Shown in pieces: positions 45,555 to 54,537 of a stretch of 64,000 nt of DNA. The notes below the pieces were generated by a model. It had not been told where the DNA came from. It searched no databases and worked only from the letters and a program-made list of their open reading frames with translations. The stretch spans positions 186,001 to 250,000 of the forward strand of contig CAVSAR010000007.1 of assembly GCA_963726085.1 (NCBI GenBank), given 5' to 3'. A program made the position numbers and the translations under genes. How positions within the stretch are numbered: the stretch's first letter is position 1; each line of letters starts with the position of its first letter. Origin of the DNA: ZC4RG30 sp963726085. GTDB lineage: Bacteria > Pseudomonadota > Gammaproteobacteria > Steroidobacterales > Steroidobacteraceae.

Positions 45555-46448
45555 ATGACGCCCGAGAAAATCAGCAAGCTCATTGCGCGCTACCGGATAA
45601 CCAATGGATCCGCCTTCCGGCTCAAGGACATGGATCCTGGGCACACCGCGGGGCTGACTGACGAGCACAAGCCCAAGGCACAAAAGCTGCTGGCCGCTGG
45701 GGTCGAGCGACTGGCCGATGCACAGCAGAAGCTCTATGCGCAGGACCGGCGTTCGCTGCTGCTGATCTTCCAGGCCATGGATGCGGCGGGCAAGGACAGC
45801 ACCATCAAGCACGTGATGAGCGGCGTGAACCCCCAGGGCTGCCAGGTCACATCGTTCAAGCAGCCCTCGGAAGAGGAGCTTGACCACGACTGGATGTGGC
45901 GCTGCTGCAAGGCGCTCCCGGAGCGCGGCCGCATCGGCATCTTCAATCGTTCCTACTACGAGGAAGTGCTGGTGGTGCGCGTGCATCCCACCATCCTGGC
46001 CGCGCAGAAGCTGCCGCAGCCGCTGGTGACCAGGAGTATTTTCACTGAGCGGCTGGGCGACATCGGCCGTTTCGAGGACTACCTCACCCGCAACGGCACG
46101 ACGGTGCTCAAGTTCTTCCTGCATGTGTCGCGCAAGGAACAGAAGAAGCGCTTCCAGGAGCGCCTCGACGAGCCGCAGAAGAGCTGGAAGTTCTCGCTGG
46201 GCGATGTCAAGGAACGCGCGTTCTGGGATGACTACATGAGCGCCTACGAGGAGGCGATTCGCGCCACCGCAACACCCGCGGCGCCTTGGTATGTGGTGCC
46301 AGCGGATCACAAGTGGTTTACACGCATCGTCGTGAGCGCCGCTATTGTCGAGGCGCTGGCGGCGATGGATCTGGCCCTGCCCAAGGCCACCAGGGCGCGG
46401 CAGGCCGACCTGGCCAAGGCACGCCTGTTGTTGCGTCGGGAGCAATAA
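45555..46448 (+). CDS. Polyphosphate kinase 2 family protein
   Basis: A 297-residue cytoplasmic phosphotransferase using polyphosphate. Walker A is AMDAAGKDSTIKHVM (about 75-89); the family's IFNRSYYEEVLVVRVHP and the lid-like region KKRFQERLDEPQKSWKF follow. It belongs to the PPK2 group acting on nucleoside mono- or diphosphates; the exact class (AMP vs ADP) cannot be read. Excellent ribosome binding site aaggagg. Transcribed after the HupE gene, 17 bp downstream. Confidence 0.92.
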   Translation: MTPEKISKLIARYRITNGSAFRLKDMDPGHTAGLTDEHKPKAQKLLAAGVERLADAQQKLYAQDRRSLLLIFQAMDAAGKDSTIKHVMSGVNPQGCQVTSFKQPSEEELDHDWMWRCCKALPERGRIGIFNRSYYEEVLVVRVHPTILAAQKLPQPLVTRSIFTERLGDIGRFEDYLTRNGTTVLKFFLHVSRKEQKKRFQERLDEPQKSWKFSLGDVKERAFWDDYMSAYEEAIRATATPAAPWYVVPADHKWFTRIVVSAAIVEALAAMDLALPKATRARQADLAKARLLLRREQ

Positions 46449-46573
46449 CGAGACGACGCGTTCCGGGACACCCCGATTGCCTCCGGGCCGCGGTTGTGTT
46501 GTCCTGCCCCGCCGACAGCCGCCCCTGCGGCCTTCGGTGCCCTGAATAAACAAAACATCTAGGGGAAAGAAGA

Positions 46574-46882
46574 ATGAACGTCCAGAAAATCCTTGGCCTG
46601 ATCGGTCTGCTGGTATCCGTGGTCGGCGCGTTTGTCGTCATTCCGTATATCGGACTGATCCTGCTGGTGATCGGTCTTGCCGTCGGCTACAGCATCGCCG
46701 GCGAGCATCATGTCCGGGTGATCGTGAGCGCCATCGCGCTGGCCATGTTCGCCGGCGCTTTCGCCGCGGTGCCGGCCATTGGCTCGTACCTGCAGTCCAT
46801 AGTCGCCAACATCGGTGGCATGGCCGCGGGCGCGGCACTGGCCATCATCCTGATAAACATCGTCAACCGCTTCAAGCCGTAG
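46574..46882 (+). CDS. Small hydrophobic membrane protein
   Basis: A 102-residue protein of three or four hydrophobic segments (about 5-22, 22-40, 46-66, 77-97) with almost no soluble part. Good ribosome binding site (ggggaaagaag). No family recognised. It lies 125 bp after the polyphosphate kinase gene and ends before a strong hairpin shared with mltF. Confidence 0.6.
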   Translation: MNVQKILGLIGLLVSVVGAFVVIPYIGLILLVIGLAVGYSIAGEHHVRVIVSAIALAMFAGAFAAVPAIGSYLQSIVANIGGMAAGAALAIILINIVNRFKP

Positions 46883-46891
46883 GTCCGGCCG

Positions 46892-46919
46892 TCCCCCGGC
46901 CGGCATGGCGGCCGGGGGA
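46892..46919. terminator. Bidirectional hairpin between convergent genes
   Basis: A perfect 11-bp GC-rich stem (tcccccggccg/cggccggggga) with 6-nt loop between the convergent small membrane protein and mltF. No T-run, so the fold may stop RNA polymerase only with help or stabilise both 3' ends. Confidence 0.6.
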
Positions 46920-46926
46920 GCCCTCC

Positions 46927-48477
46927 CTATTTGGGCGCGCTGCTCTTGGCCTTGTGCGCCTCAAGCAAGGCGCTGCGTCGTTCCCGCTCCTCCATGACCA
47001 GGCGGTACGCCACGTAGTACTTGTAGATGTTGCTCACGTAGGTGACCGTCTCGCGCCCAATGCGCTCGGACGCAATCTGCTCGACATTGCCAAACCACAC
47101 ATTCGGATCGAGGCCGCGCCGCTGGGCCTCGCGCCGCAAGCCGCGGATGCGGCCCGGACCGGCGTTGTAGGAGGCGAACGCAAAAAGTTCCTTGTTCAGC
47201 TCCGTCATCGGCTCGTCCTTGTAGTACTGGTCGATGACATAGCGCATGTACTTGATGCCGGCGTGGATGTTGGGTTCCAGCTTGCGCACGTCGCCGACGT
47301 TGATTTCCTTGGCCGTCGCCGGCATGACCTGCATCACGCCGACCGCGCCGACCCGACTCTTGACGTTGTTGTCGAGCCTGGACTCCTGGTATCCCTGCGC
47401 CGCCATCAGCAGGTAATCGACGCTGTACTGGTCGCTGTACTTCCTGAACAGCGTCACCAGCTCCTGGAAGCGCTTGCGGTCCGCCTCCGAGGTGGCGTTG
47501 GTCACGTAGTGGGTATCCTGCAGGTAGCGCTCCTGCATCATGTTGCCAAACGCCGTGCCCAAGCCGTATTTCCTGATGATCGCGTTGAGTCCCTTGGCCA
47601 GTTGCGGACTGTCCTTGCGGATCGCCACTGCCAGCGTGCCGCCGGTGCGCACGGCCGCGGCGCTGTTGACGGTGATGTTGGTGAATACCTGCTTCCAGAA
47701 GTCCGCCAGGTAGTTGTCGACCACGGTGTACTTGATGAGCCCGGCATTGGCCATCTCCAGCAGGTCATCGTCCTCGAGCGATTCTGGCGCGTCTTGCAGT
47801 ATTGCCGGTGGCTTGCCCGCTGCCTGCAGCCGCGCGTTGAGGGCCAGCAGGCTCTGGTAGTAGGAGCTGGACTTGCGGACGAATACCTCCTGTCCGGAAA
47901 GGCCATCGGCCGTGCTGATCGCCGGCGTGCCCGCGCCGCTGATCACCACTTCGTCGACGTTCTTTCGCGTGGGGTTGGTGAAATCCACCAGCTGCTGGCG
48001 CTCGGGAGTGACCGTGAGCTGCGCGATCACCATGTCCACCTTGCCGTCTGCCAGTGCCGGCAACAGCCGTTCGCGCGGCAGCGGGATGGGCCAGAACAGG
48101 ACCTTGAGCTTGCCGGTCTTGCGCCGCTTGTTGAGCTCCTCTTCCATGAGCTTGATGTATTCGAAGGACACGCCGCGCTGCACGCCTTTTTCCACGAAGT
48201 AATGTGTGCGGTTGTAGGTGACACCGACGCGGACCAGCCGGCGCTTGACCATCCCGTCCAGGTCCCCGGTATAGGTCTGGTTGAGGAGGTTGCGGATGTC
48301 TTCCGGCAGCGCCGATTCATATGCCAGGGGCGGCAGCGGGGCGTCCGCGACGGGCGCGTTGGTGGCCGGGGTGGCGGAGGTGCCAGCCGCAACGGGTTGC
48401 TGCTTGCCGGAACAGCCGGCAATGATGGCCAGTGCCGCGAGCAGCAACAAAACCCTGGCCGGGCTACCTGGATTCAT
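46927..48477 (-). CDS. mltF: Membrane-bound lytic transglycosylase F-like lipoprotein
   Basis: A 516-residue lipoprotein (lipobox IIAGC, Cys22). An N-terminal amino-acid-binding (SBP_bac_3) module (about 80-310) is fused to a C-terminal SLT lysozyme-like domain: the catalytic glutamate is expected at Glu365 in QGYQESRLDN, followed by GAVGVMQVMPATAKEI and FASYNAGPGRI. It cleaves peptidoglycan glycan strands to anhydro-muropeptides, which an AmpG-like permease elsewhere in the window could import. It is transcribed alone, convergent with the small membrane gene. Confidence 0.93.
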   Translation of the reverse strand: MNPGSPARVLLLLAALAIIAGCSGKQQPVAAGTSATPATNAPVADAPLPPLAYESALPEDIRNLLNQTYTGDLDGMVKRRLVRVGVTYNRTHYFVEKGVQRGVSFEYIKLMEEELNKRRKTGKLKVLFWPIPLPRERLLPALADGKVDMVIAQLTVTPERQQLVDFTNPTRKNVDEVVISGAGTPAISTADGLSGQEVFVRKSSSYYQSLLALNARLQAAGKPPAILQDAPESLEDDDLLEMANAGLIKYTVVDNYLADFWKQVFTNITVNSAAAVRTGGTLAVAIRKDSPQLAKGLNAIIRKYGLGTAFGNMMQERYLQDTHYVTNATSEADRKRFQELVTLFRKYSDQYSVDYLLMAAQGYQESRLDNNVKSRVGAVGVMQVMPATAKEINVGDVRKLEPNIHAGIKYMRYVIDQYYKDEPMTELNKELFAFASYNAGPGRIRGLRREAQRRGLDPNVWFGNVEQIASERIGRETVTYVSNIYKYYVAYRLVMEERERRSALLEAHKAKSSAPK

Positions 48478-48496
48478 GGCGCATCTGCCTTTGAAG

Positions 48497-48570
48497 TGGA
48501 GCGGGTGATGGGAATCGAACCCACGTTAGCAGCTTGGGAAGCTGCAGTTCTACCATTGAACTACACCCGC
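48497..48570 (-). tRNA. tRNA-Gly (anticodon CCC)
   Basis: 74 nt including encoded CCA. Acceptor stem GCGGGTG/CACCCGC, D-arm TAGTTCAATGG, anticodon stem GCAGC/GCTGC with loop TTCCCAA, and T-arm GTGGGTTCGATTCCCAT all fold normally. Confidence 0.97.
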
Positions 48571-49142
48571 ACCCGGGGGCGATTCTAGGCAGGAAATCCT
48601 CACTTGGCCAACATACCTTGCCCGCGCAGTGGGGACCTACGGAATCTTGGCTGATTTGGCACGCGGGATAAGGTTAGACCTTGCCCGGTGATTGAGCATG
48701 CAGCGGCGCAAGCGGCCTTGCACCTTGCCGATGACTGGAATTGGACCTCAAGCAAGCTGGCCCAGGGCTGCGTCCCGTGCCGTTCACCCACGCGACCCGA
48801 CGCGAAACGTCAATCGTTCAAGATGGCCATGCGCCAACGCGCCGCCATGGTTCGCGGTCGCTGTCAGCGCTCTGACACATCACTTCGGCGTACCGGACGG
48901 GCTGTATGGCCAAAGTCGCCGGGCGCTACGCGTAACGGAGGCGTACAAGCCGCCGATCAAGTGGCCACCTGCTCGCGAATTCATTGCATCCGCTGAGCAC
49001 GCTGGTGGACCCGTGTCTGCCGCCCCGCAGGATTCGATTACTTAGGGGAATGAGCAGGTGCTGCCGTAATGCAGAAAAACAATTTCAGTAACGGCAACAA
49101 CCAATCGCCCGCGCTAAGCTTGCCACTCACCCAGGGGGATCC
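48571..49142. other. Gene-free region upstream of tRNA-Gly
   Basis: 572 bp without a convincing gene: frames of about 100 codons exist on both strands but lack recognisable similarity, good starts or periodic codon bias, so they may be decayed sequence. The promoters for tRNA-Gly (minus) and the downstream dehydrogenase (plus) must be here. Confidence 0.4.
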
Positions 49143-50237
49143 ATGCCCAGCAAGACCAAGTCCAAGTCCAGCCCCAAGTCCAGCCCCAAGTCCAGCGTCA
49201 AGGCCGGCCCGCGACCGGTGCTAACACCGCTGTCAGAGGTCCGCGGCAAGGTGGCATTCATTACCGGTGGCTCCAGTGGCATTGGGCTGGGACTGGCGCG
49301 CGTGCTGTCCGCAGCGGGCATGAAGGTGGTCTTCACCTACCTCAATGAGCAGCATCGCGACAGCGCGCTGGCGCAATTCCCGCAAGGCAACCCGGGGGTG
49401 CATGCCATCCGCCTCAACACCACGGACCGCGAGGGCATGGTGCGCGCGGCGGACGAGGCCGAGCGCGTGTTCGGCAACGTGCACCTGCTGGTCAACAACG
49501 CCGGCGTGGGGCTGCCGGCACTGCTGAGCAAGGTGTCGTGGGAGGACTGGGACTGGGCGGTGGATGTCAACGTCAACGGCGTGTTCAATGGCGTGCGCAC
49601 GTTTCTGCCACGCATGCAGAAGCATGGTGAAGGCGGCCACATCATGGTCACTTCCTCGGCTGCGGGCCTGATAGCCGGCACGCTGGGCGTGTATGTCACG
49701 ACCAAGTTCGCGGTGGTGGGCATGTTCGAGTCCCTGCGCACGGAGCTGTCGGGAACCAACATCGGCGTATCGATATTCTGTCCCGGCCTGGTGCGTACAC
49801 AGATCTTTGATGCCGAGCGCAACCGCCCAGCGTCCCATGGCAAGAAAGGGGCGCCGACACCCCCGCCCATGGGCCACGAGGGCCCCCCGCTGGACCTCAT
49901 GGGTGCGGCCATGGACCCCATCGAGGCGGCCGAATATGTGCTGGCCGGTATACGGCGCAACGACCTGTACATATTCTCGCATCCGGAATTTCTGCCCATG
50001 GCGCAGGAGCGCAGTGCACTGCTGTTGGATTCCTTCTCGAGCAAGCCGGTGCCGGCGGACCGCGGTTATGTCTCGGGGTTCCTCCACCCGGATATCTATG
50101 CGGCCGAGATAGAAAAGAGGCGGGCTGCGGCAGCGGGGAAAAAGACCCCGCCCAAGTCCAAAGCCAAAACCAGGGCCAAGACCAAGGCCAGGGCCGGTTC
50201 AAGGGCAAGGGTCGTGGCCAAGGCGCGGCACCGATAA
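49143..50237 (+). CDS. Short-chain dehydrogenase/reductase with basic tails
   Basis: A 364-residue SDR. Residues 1-22 are a Lys/Ser/Pro repeat (KSSPKSSPKSS), residues about 34-300 form the Rossmann domain with TGGSSGIGLGLA, NNAGVG, and the catalytic pair Ser in TSSAAG and Tyr/Lys in YVTTK. The last about 40 residues are Lys/Ala/Arg-rich (KSKAKTRAKTKARAG) and histone-like. The catalytic core is ordinary; the two basic tails are unusual and suggest interaction with nucleic acid, polyphosphate or an acidic surface. Substrate unknown. Confidence 0.85.
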   Translation: MPSKTKSKSSPKSSPKSSVKAGPRPVLTPLSEVRGKVAFITGGSSGIGLGLARVLSAAGMKVVFTYLNEQHRDSALAQFPQGNPGVHAIRLNTTDREGMVRAADEAERVFGNVHLLVNNAGVGLPALLSKVSWEDWDWAVDVNVNGVFNGVRTFLPRMQKHGEGGHIMVTSSAAGLIAGTLGVYVTTKFAVVGMFESLRTELSGTNIGVSIFCPGLVRTQIFDAERNRPASHGKKGAPTPPPMGHEGPPLDLMGAAMDPIEAAEYVLAGIRRNDLYIFSHPEFLPMAQERSALLLDSFSSKPVPADRGYVSGFLHPDIYAAEIEKRRAAAAGKKTPPKSKAKTRAKTKARAGSRARVVAKARHR

Positions 50238-50329
50238 CCTATTGCTAATCCCGTGAAGCCGCGGCCCCTGTCCTTATAATGGCGACCGCGCCACGGGGCA
50301 GGCGCATACCAAAACCAACAGGGGCGGCA

Positions 50330-51028
50330 ATGAATAACTTTCAGCTGGCGACAGCACTGGTGCTGGATCCCAAGCGCGCAATGGGCGAGATCGAACAGCG
50401 GCCGCGCTTCCTGTTCCCGTTGCTGGTCACGATCCTGGTGACCGGCGCCGTGCTGTTCTGGTACTACAGCATTGTCGACGTCGACTGGTTGATCGACACC
50501 AGCATTCGCTCCAATCCGCGCACCAAGGGATTGTCCGAAGAGCAGTTGGCCCAGGCCACCCGGCTGATGAGCCGCAATGTCGTGATGTGGTCGTCGCTGA
50601 TCGCCGTGCCGCTGGCCGTGGTGATTGTCAGGGTGCTCGAAGCGACCTGGTACCTGCTGGCGGGCAAGGTGACCAATGTCCAGCGCAGCTTCAAGCAGTG
50701 GTTTGCCCTGGCCACCTGGACCAGTCTGCCCGGCATCCTGGCTGTGCTGCCGGCGATCCCGTTGCTGCTGACCGCCAAGTCACCGCAGATCGATGCCGCC
50801 AGCGCCATCTCGCCGTTGTCGCTCAATGAACTGTTCTTCCACCGCGCTATGGGCGAGACCGGCTACCAGCTGTTTACCAACATCAACGTGATCCAGTTGT
50901 TCACTGCGTTCCTGGTGGTGCTGGGCGTCAAGCTGTGGTCGGGCCGCACTTGGCTGTTTGCCCTTGTATATACGCTGCTGCCCATCGTGCTGATCGGGGG
51001 TATATGGGCGTTCTTCGCGCTCAAATAG
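50330..51028 (+). CDS. Yip1-family membrane protein
   Basis: A 232-residue protein with five predicted helices and the Yip1/DUF1282 pattern: N-terminal DPKRAMGEIEQRPRF followed by FLFPLLVTILVTGAVLFWYY. The helices cluster at 30-50, 85-112, 125-150, 190-215 and about 212-230. Bacterial Yip1 proteins often accompany ABC export operons, as here, immediately upstream of an adaptor. The start was set at 50330 because a ggggcgg site precedes that ATG. Confidence 0.82.
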   Translation: MNNFQLATALVLDPKRAMGEIEQRPRFLFPLLVTILVTGAVLFWYYSIVDVDWLIDTSIRSNPRTKGLSEEQLAQATRLMSRNVVMWSSLIAVPLAVVIVRVLEATWYLLAGKVTNVQRSFKQWFALATWTSLPGILAVLPAIPLLLTAKSPQIDAASAISPLSLNELFFHRAMGETGYQLFTNINVIQLFTAFLVVLGVKLWSGRTWLFALVYTLLPIVLIGGIWAFFALK

Positions 51029-51084
51029 GGAGATCGGGCACGCAGAACCGGTGCCATTGAGCCGGTTGCCGTGCCCTTGCAGAT

Positions 51085-51119
51085 TATCAGGTGGCTGATA
51101 GTATATCAGTCACCTGATA
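51085..51119. promoter_or_regulatory. Two tandem 16-bp palindromes over the export-operon promoter
   Basis: TATCAGGTGGCTGATA (51085-51100) and TATCAGTCACCTGATA (51104-51119): both have half-sites TATCAG/CTGATA and their centres are 19 bp apart. Together they form one near-perfect larger palindrome. A likely promoter (TTGCAG at 51077-51082, TAGTAT at 51099-51104, 16-bp gap) is overlapped by both, so a repressor binding here would block it. The regulator is not encoded nearby. Confidence 0.75.
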
Positions 51120-51178
51120 TCTTTGTATCTTCCCCCGGGTTAATCCATGCTGACGCGCAATGCTGGTGCTCAAACAAA

Positions 51179-52430
51179 ATGACTAATCGTGGCAAATGGT
51201 TGATTGCGGTCGGCATCCTTGCGCTGCTGGCGGTGCCGGTGGTGCTGCGCAGCCATCGCAGCGGCAACTCCAAGCAGGTCGAGATCGAGGTGGTGGGAAA
51301 GAAAGTGATTTCCCCCACCATCCTGGCCTCGGGCAACCTCACCTACCAGACCGAGATCCGCATGGTTTCGGAAGTGATGGGTCGCGTGAAGGAACTCAAT
51401 GTCAAGGAAGGCGACAAGGTCAAGAAAGGCGACGTGCTGCTGCGCCTGGATCCCGCCGCAGTCCAAGCACAGGTGTCGCAACTGGAAGCGGCCGCACAGC
51501 AGTCACGGCTGGCCATCCAGCACCAGAAGGTGGCGCTGGCAACCATCGAGACCAAATTGGCTCGCTACGAGAAGCTGCTGGCCGAGGGGCTGGTCGATGC
51601 CAATACCTACGAGGACCTGCGATCGCAGCGCGACCTGGCGCGCGTTGAGCTGGACAGTTCCGCCCAGCAGCTGCTGCAGACGCAGGCGCAGCTCGATCAA
51701 ATGCGCGAGCAGCTGGCCAAGACCGTGCTGCGCGCGCCCATTGATGGGCGCGTCACGCAGCTGACCATCAAGATCGGCGAGACCGCGGTGCCCAGTGTCA
51801 CCAGCATCGCCGGTTCCGATCTGATGGTGGTTGCCGATACGTCAAACCTGTACGCCGAGGTCAACGTCAACGAGACCGACGTGGCGCGCGTCAATGTCGG
51901 ACAGGAAGCGCGCATCGCGCCCGCCGCTTTCCCCGACGATATCTGGCCCGGCACGGTAGAGACAGTCGCAGTGTCGCCGCGCCAGGTGGCAGGCCAGGGC
52001 AAGACTTACCCGGTCAAGATCCGCCTGCAGCCCGGCGAGAACCCCAAGTTCCATACCGGGATGAGCTGCCGCGCCGAGATCGTCACGCGCCTGGGCCAGG
52101 CCTCGGCGCAGGTGGCGGTGCCGGTGCAGGCCATCCGCTATGAGGACACCCCTGACGCCGGAAAGATTGCCAAGGCCAGCGTGTTCGTCGTCAAGGACGG
52201 TCGCGCCACGCAGAAGACCGTCGAGACCGGCACTGCCGATGACGCCTGGATCGCCGTCACCAAGGGTGTGGAGGAAGGCCAGGAAGTGGTGGTCGGTCCG
52301 GCGCGCGAATTGCGGTTCATGCAGAACGGGGACTCGGGTCACCCGCCTGGCGGAGGAGCAGGACAAGGCTATCGCCAAGACCGAGAAGCCAGTCAAGGCG
52401 GCCAAGCCCGCGGACGCGACCGGCCAGTGA
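51179..52430 (+). CDS. MacA-like periplasmic adaptor (apparent +1 frameshift near the 3' end)
   Basis: An HlyD/MacA-type adaptor of about 415 residues linking an ABC exporter to an outer-membrane channel. It begins MTNRGKWLIAVGILALLAVP (membrane anchor), then the lipoyl-like domain (VSEVMGRVKELNVKEGDKV), a coiled-coil hairpin (about 85-165) and beta-barrel domains (FRGQ-like AVPVQAIRYED). After FMQNG near 52331 the natural C-terminus (TRVTRLAEEQDKAIAKTEKP) continues in the next frame, reachable if one G of GGGG at 52329-52332 is removed. As written, the frame stays open into the ATPase and would make one 640-residue fusion. Restored, it ends TGA overlapping the ATPase GTG. Confidence 0.75.
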
Positions 52431-53101
52431 TCGGGCTGTCGGAAATCGGCAAGACCTACCGGCTGGGCGAGGTCGACTACCCGGCGTTGATCGACATCAA
52501 CCTGACCATTGGCGACAACGAGTACCTGGCACTCACCGGTGCGTCGGGCTCTGGCAAGTCGACGCTGATGAATATCCTCGGTTGCCTGGACACGCCCACC
52601 AGCGGACGCTACGAGCTCGATGGTATCGAGGTCGCCGGGCTCGACGAGGACCAGCAGGCCGATGTGCGCAACCGCAAGATCGGCTTCGTGTTCCAGAACT
52701 TCTACCTGATGCCACGCATGACGGCGCTGGACAATGTCGCGCAGCCACTGATCTACCGTGGCCTGGCGCCGGCGCGCCGGCGCGAGTTCGCGATGCGCGC
52801 CCTGCAGCGCGTGGGCTTGGGAGAGCGCATGACGCACCGCCCCAACGAGATGTCCGGCGGACAGCGGCAACGCGTCGCCGTGGCGCGCGCGCTGGTGGGT
52901 CGCCCGGAGCTGCTGCTGGCAGACGAACCCACCGGCAATCTCGACAGCCGCACGGCCCGCGAGATCATGGACCTGTTTGCGCAGCTGCATGCGGAGGGCC
53001 AGACCGTCGTGGTCGTGACGCACGACCCGGCGATTGCCGCGTGCGCCAAGCGCCTGGTGCGCCTGCACGATGGGCGCATCGCGGAGGACCGAAGTGTCTG
53101 A
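52427..53101 (+). CDS. MacB-like export ABC ATPase
   Basis: A 224-residue ATPase. Walker A TGASGSGKSTLMNIL, Q-loop VFQNFYLMPR, signature MSGGQRQRVAVARALVG and Walker B LLLADEPTGNLDS are intact. It starts with GTG overlapping the restored adaptor stop (GTGA). It energises the permease that follows and overlaps it by 8 bp. In the sequence as given it is also in frame with the adaptor. Confidence 0.9.
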   Translation: MIGLSEIGKTYRLGEVDYPALIDINLTIGDNEYLALTGASGSGKSTLMNILGCLDTPTSGRYELDGIEVAGLDEDQQADVRNRKIGFVFQNFYLMPRMTALDNVAQPLIYRGLAPARRREFAMRALQRVGLGERMTHRPNEMSGGQRQRVAVARALVGRPELLLADEPTGNLDSRTAREIMDLFAQLHAEGQTVVVVTHDPAIAACAKRLVRLHDGRIAEDRSV

Positions 53102-54392
53102 GGCATCTGAGGCCATCGAATCCATGGATGGGCTGGACGGTGTGCGCGACCCGGGCACCTCGCGCAAACTCTGGTATGCGATCCAGGAGTGCGTGCGCTC
53201 GGCGCTGGGGGCCATCCAGGCGCACCGCCTGCGCAGTTTTCTCACCATGCTGGGCATCATCATCGGCGTGGCCTCGGTGATCTGCGTGATCGCGATGGTG
53301 CAGGGATTGTCGAGCCGGATTTCCTCGCTGTTCGCGGGCCTGGGCTCCAGCACGCTGACCCTGCAGGCCGATACGCCGCTGGCCGATCGGCTGCGCGGCC
53401 AGGTCAATCGCCTGCGCCTGACCGACCTGGACGAACTGCGCTATCGCATGGATGGCATTTCGCACATCACCCCCATCGTGCCGGTATCCGTGGGCTCGGT
53501 CACCTGGGGATCGCAGAGCGCGGGCGGGCAGTTCTTCGGCACCACCGGCAGCCTGCAGGATGTGCAGCAGCTGTTTCCGCGCACCGGCCGGTTCATCACC
53601 GACAGTGATGACCAGAGCCGGCGCCGCGTCGTGGTGCTGGGCGACAAGATCCGCAAGGACCTCAAAATGCCCGAGCGCCCCGAAGGGGAATTCGTGCAGT
53701 TGGGCCAGGAGTGGTTCAAGGTGATCGGCGTGATGGAGCCGCGCGGCGAAGTGTTCGGGCAGAACCTGGACCTGTTCATGCTGATGCCCTACCAGACGGC
53801 GCTGTCGTTCACCGGCACGCAGATACGGCCGGACTTCAACATCACCTTTGTCGTGGACGAGCCGGACCTGGTCGACAACGTCAAGCAGCGCGTCATCGCA
53901 CTGATCCGGCGCGCCCATGGCTTAAGGGGCAATGACGCCAATGACTTCCAGGTCCAGGCGTCGGACTCGATCTCCAAGACGTTCAAGCAAATCACCAGCA
54001 CCATCACCCTGGTGGTCGGCGGCGTCGTGGGCATCTCGCTGCTGGTCGGCGGCATCGGGATCATGAACATCATGCTGGTGTCGGTGACCGAGCGCACCCG
54101 CGAGATCGGCATCGCCAAGGCGCTAGGCGCGCCGCGGCGCTTCATCATGCTGCAGTTCCTGATCGAGGCAATGATGCTGGCGGTGATCGGCGGCCTCATC
54201 GGCATGGTGATCGGCTTTGGGCTGGCCTATGGCGTTGCCGCGCTGATCCCTAATTTTCCACCGCCGTCGGTGCCCTGGTGGGCCGTGGTGGGGTCGGCGC
54301 TGTTCTCCATGCTGATCGGCATGATTTTCGGCATCCTGCCCGCCAGCAAGGCGGCCAACCTCGCCCCCATCGACGCATTGCGCTACGAGTAG
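53094..54392 (+). CDS. MacB-like ABC permease
   Basis: A 432-residue permease of the MacB/FtsX type: one N-terminal helix (about 44-64, SFLTMLGIIIGVASVI), a large periplasmic domain, and three C-terminal helices in GGIGIMNIMLVSVTERTREIGI and beyond, ending AANLAPIDALRYE. It starts GTG behind gaggacc. With the adaptor and ATPase it forms a MacAB-like exporter; substrate may be a peptide, lipid or antibiotic, which sequence does not tell. Confidence 0.92.
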   Translation: MSEASEAIESMDGLDGVRDPGTSRKLWYAIQECVRSALGAIQAHRLRSFLTMLGIIIGVASVICVIAMVQGLSSRISSLFAGLGSSTLTLQADTPLADRLRGQVNRLRLTDLDELRYRMDGISHITPIVPVSVGSVTWGSQSAGGQFFGTTGSLQDVQQLFPRTGRFITDSDDQSRRRVVVLGDKIRKDLKMPERPEGEFVQLGQEWFKVIGVMEPRGEVFGQNLDLFMLMPYQTALSFTGTQIRPDFNITFVVDEPDLVDNVKQRVIALIRRAHGLRGNDANDFQVQASDSISKTFKQITSTITLVVGGVVGISLLVGGIGIMNIMLVSVTERTREIGIAKALGAPRRFIMLQFLIEAMMLAVIGGLIGMVIGFGLAYGVAALIPNFPPPSVPWWAVVGSALFSMLIGMIFGILPASKAANLAPIDALRYE

Positions 54393-54537
54393 GGGCGACC
54401 CCTAGGGCCGCCCCATAGACGCCCTGCGGCACGATTAGTTCAGGACGAGGGCAGCGGTTCTGCGCGTGGGGCTGGGCGGATTTGGTCTTGCGGCGGGGCT
54501 GTGCTGTAATTCCGCGCCCCAACGACCCGGTGCCTGA

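Noticed and set aside
45555..46448. Classical polyphosphate kinase PPK1
   Set aside because: Length and Walker motifs are those of the unrelated PPK2 family.
48688..49045. Overlapping frames of about 100-117 codons
   Set aside because: Both strands equally open, low-quality starts, no similarity.
51179..53101. True adaptor-ATPase fusion protein
   Set aside because: The adaptor's natural tail and stop exist one base out of frame and overlap a normal GTG; periplasmic-cytoplasmic fusion without an extra membrane helix makes no topological sense.
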